DNA from: Colwelliaceae bacterium
GTDB lineage: Bacteria > Pseudomonadota > Gammaproteobacteria > Enterobacterales > Alteromonadaceae
Length of the DNA: 40,980 bases
Reading direction: 5' to 3'
NCBI GenBank assembly: GCA_023954655.1
Contig: JAGSHH010000004.1
Span: 1-40,980 of the forward strand
The notes beneath the pieces are model-generated. The model was given only the letters and a program-made list of their open reading frames with translations. It ran no database searches and was not told the origin of the DNA. Position numbers and translations under genes: made by a program. Position 1 is the first letter of the stretch. The number at the start of each line of letters is the position of its first letter. Positions 40,150 through 40,980 of the stretch are shown here, piece after piece.

Positions 40150-40731
40150 ATGTGGACTATCCCCAATCAAATAACCTTGTTTAGAATTCTTTTAATCCCT
40201 GTTTTTATTATCGTTTATTATCTACCTGTTTCATGGAATCATTTTGGTGCCTTTGCTGTATTTTGGGTAGCGTCAATAAGTGATGCATTAGATGGTTATT
40301 TAGCAAGGAAACTAAACCAATCTTCTGCTTTTGGTGCCTTTATCGACCCTGTTGCTGATAAATTAATGGTCGCTGCAGCACTTATTATGATAGCTGAGGA
40401 ATATCAACAATGGTATATCGCTGTACCAGCGATGATTATGATTGCTCGAGAGATCTTTATTAGTGCCTTACGTGAATTTATGTCTTCAAGAGGGAAAAGA
40501 GATACTGTTGCTGTATCTACTTTAGGAAAATATAAAACAGCCGCTCAAATGCTCGGTATTATGGGGTTAATTTGGCAACCTAGCCAGAGTGATGCTTTAC
40601 TCAATTATTTATATATTCCACATGAATTAATTATTTTTGCGGCCTATTTATTTTATGCAATAGCTACCTTTTTAACTGTTTGGACTATGCTTATCTACTT
40701 TAAAGCTGCTTGGCCCGAATTAAAAGACTAA
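40150..40731 (+). CDS. pgsA: CDP-diacylglycerol--glycerol-3-phosphate 3-phosphatidyltransferase
   Basis: 'NQITLFRILLIPVFI', 'SDALDGYLARKLNQSSAFGAFIDPVADKLMVA'. Confidence 0.95.
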   Translation: MWTIPNQITLFRILLIPVFIIVYYLPVSWNHFGAFAVFWVASISDALDGYLARKLNQSSAFGAFIDPVADKLMVAAALIMIAEEYQQWYIAVPAMIMIAREIFISALREFMSSRGKRDTVAVSTLGKYKTAAQMLGIMGLIWQPSQSDALLNYLYIPHELIIFAAYLFYAIATFLTVWTMLIYFKAAWPELKD

Positions 40732-40732
40732 A

Positions 40733-40810
40733 TCAACTGACTAAAAACCAAGCGAAATGGCTGCTTAGGTATCAAAAAAACAGCATTTTAGACGGTTTTT
40801 AACCAGTTGA
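40733..40810. repeat. 17-nt imperfect inverted repeat after pgsA
   Basis: TCAACTGACTAAAAACC (40733-40749) and GGTTTTTAACCAGTTGA (40794-40810), 2 mismatches. Confidence 0.6.
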
Positions 40811-40842
40811 ATTAAAATTGAAATTAATTTGAAAGTAAAGGG

Positions 40843-40870
40843 TTGACTCGTTAATATTTCAATGTAAAAT
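40843..40870 (+). promoter_or_regulatory. Sigma70 promoter for tRNA-Gly
   Basis: TTGACT - 16 nt - TAAAAT. Confidence 0.65.
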
Positions 40871-40903
40871 GCACCACCAGTTGACAGGGAGTCAACAGAT
40901 GAA

Positions 40904-40979
40904 GCGGCTGTAGCTCAGCTGGTAGAGCATCACGTTGCCAACGTGAATGTCACGAGTTCGAGTCTCGTTAGCCGCTCCA
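40904..40979 (+). tRNA. tRNA-Gly (anticodon GCC)
   Basis: GCGGCTG acceptor, anticodon stem-loop CACGTTGCCAACGTG, T-loop TTCGAGT, encoded CCA; 76 nt. Confidence 0.95.
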
Positions 40980-40980
40980 A

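Noticed and set aside
1-40980. CRISPR arrays, transposases, integrases, prophage genes
   Set aside because: No regularly spaced repeats and no recognisable mobile-element proteins found; the region looks like core chromosome.

Overview
This 41-kb window is chromosomal DNA with a typical gammaproteobacterial gene set. Gene content and low GC suggest Alteromonadales, possibly Colwelliaceae-like (inference). In order it contains: an xdhC 3' end; a LysR regulator; an MddA-like methyltransferase; a PEP-CTERM-like protein; several small ORFs; a cbb3 oxidase locus (ccoNOQP, ccoH, ccoI, ccoS) with an FNR-family regulator; a LysE exporter; an OMF-MFP-RND efflux operon; a HIT protein; a LytS/LytTR two-component pair; a second-type secD/secF pair; pfkA; pyk-hexR; an Entner-Doudoroff operon (zwf-pgl-edd-glk-eda); fabA; a uvrY/gacA-like regulator, uvrC and pgsA; and tRNA-Gly(GCC). 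The most interesting locus is at 23416-24010. A short secreted ORF ending in ...SRLSGWKDGNILYSSRTRYHS sits directly upstream of secD/secF. It resembles the Vibrio VemP export-monitoring arrest peptide. The RNA around its stop codon can pair with the secD start region, which would suit VemP-type regulation. The second notable point is a single in-frame TGA in pfkA, close to a complete Entner-Doudoroff operon. Predicted regulatory sites (by eye) are FNR boxes, HexR operators, a FabR-like operator and several terminators.
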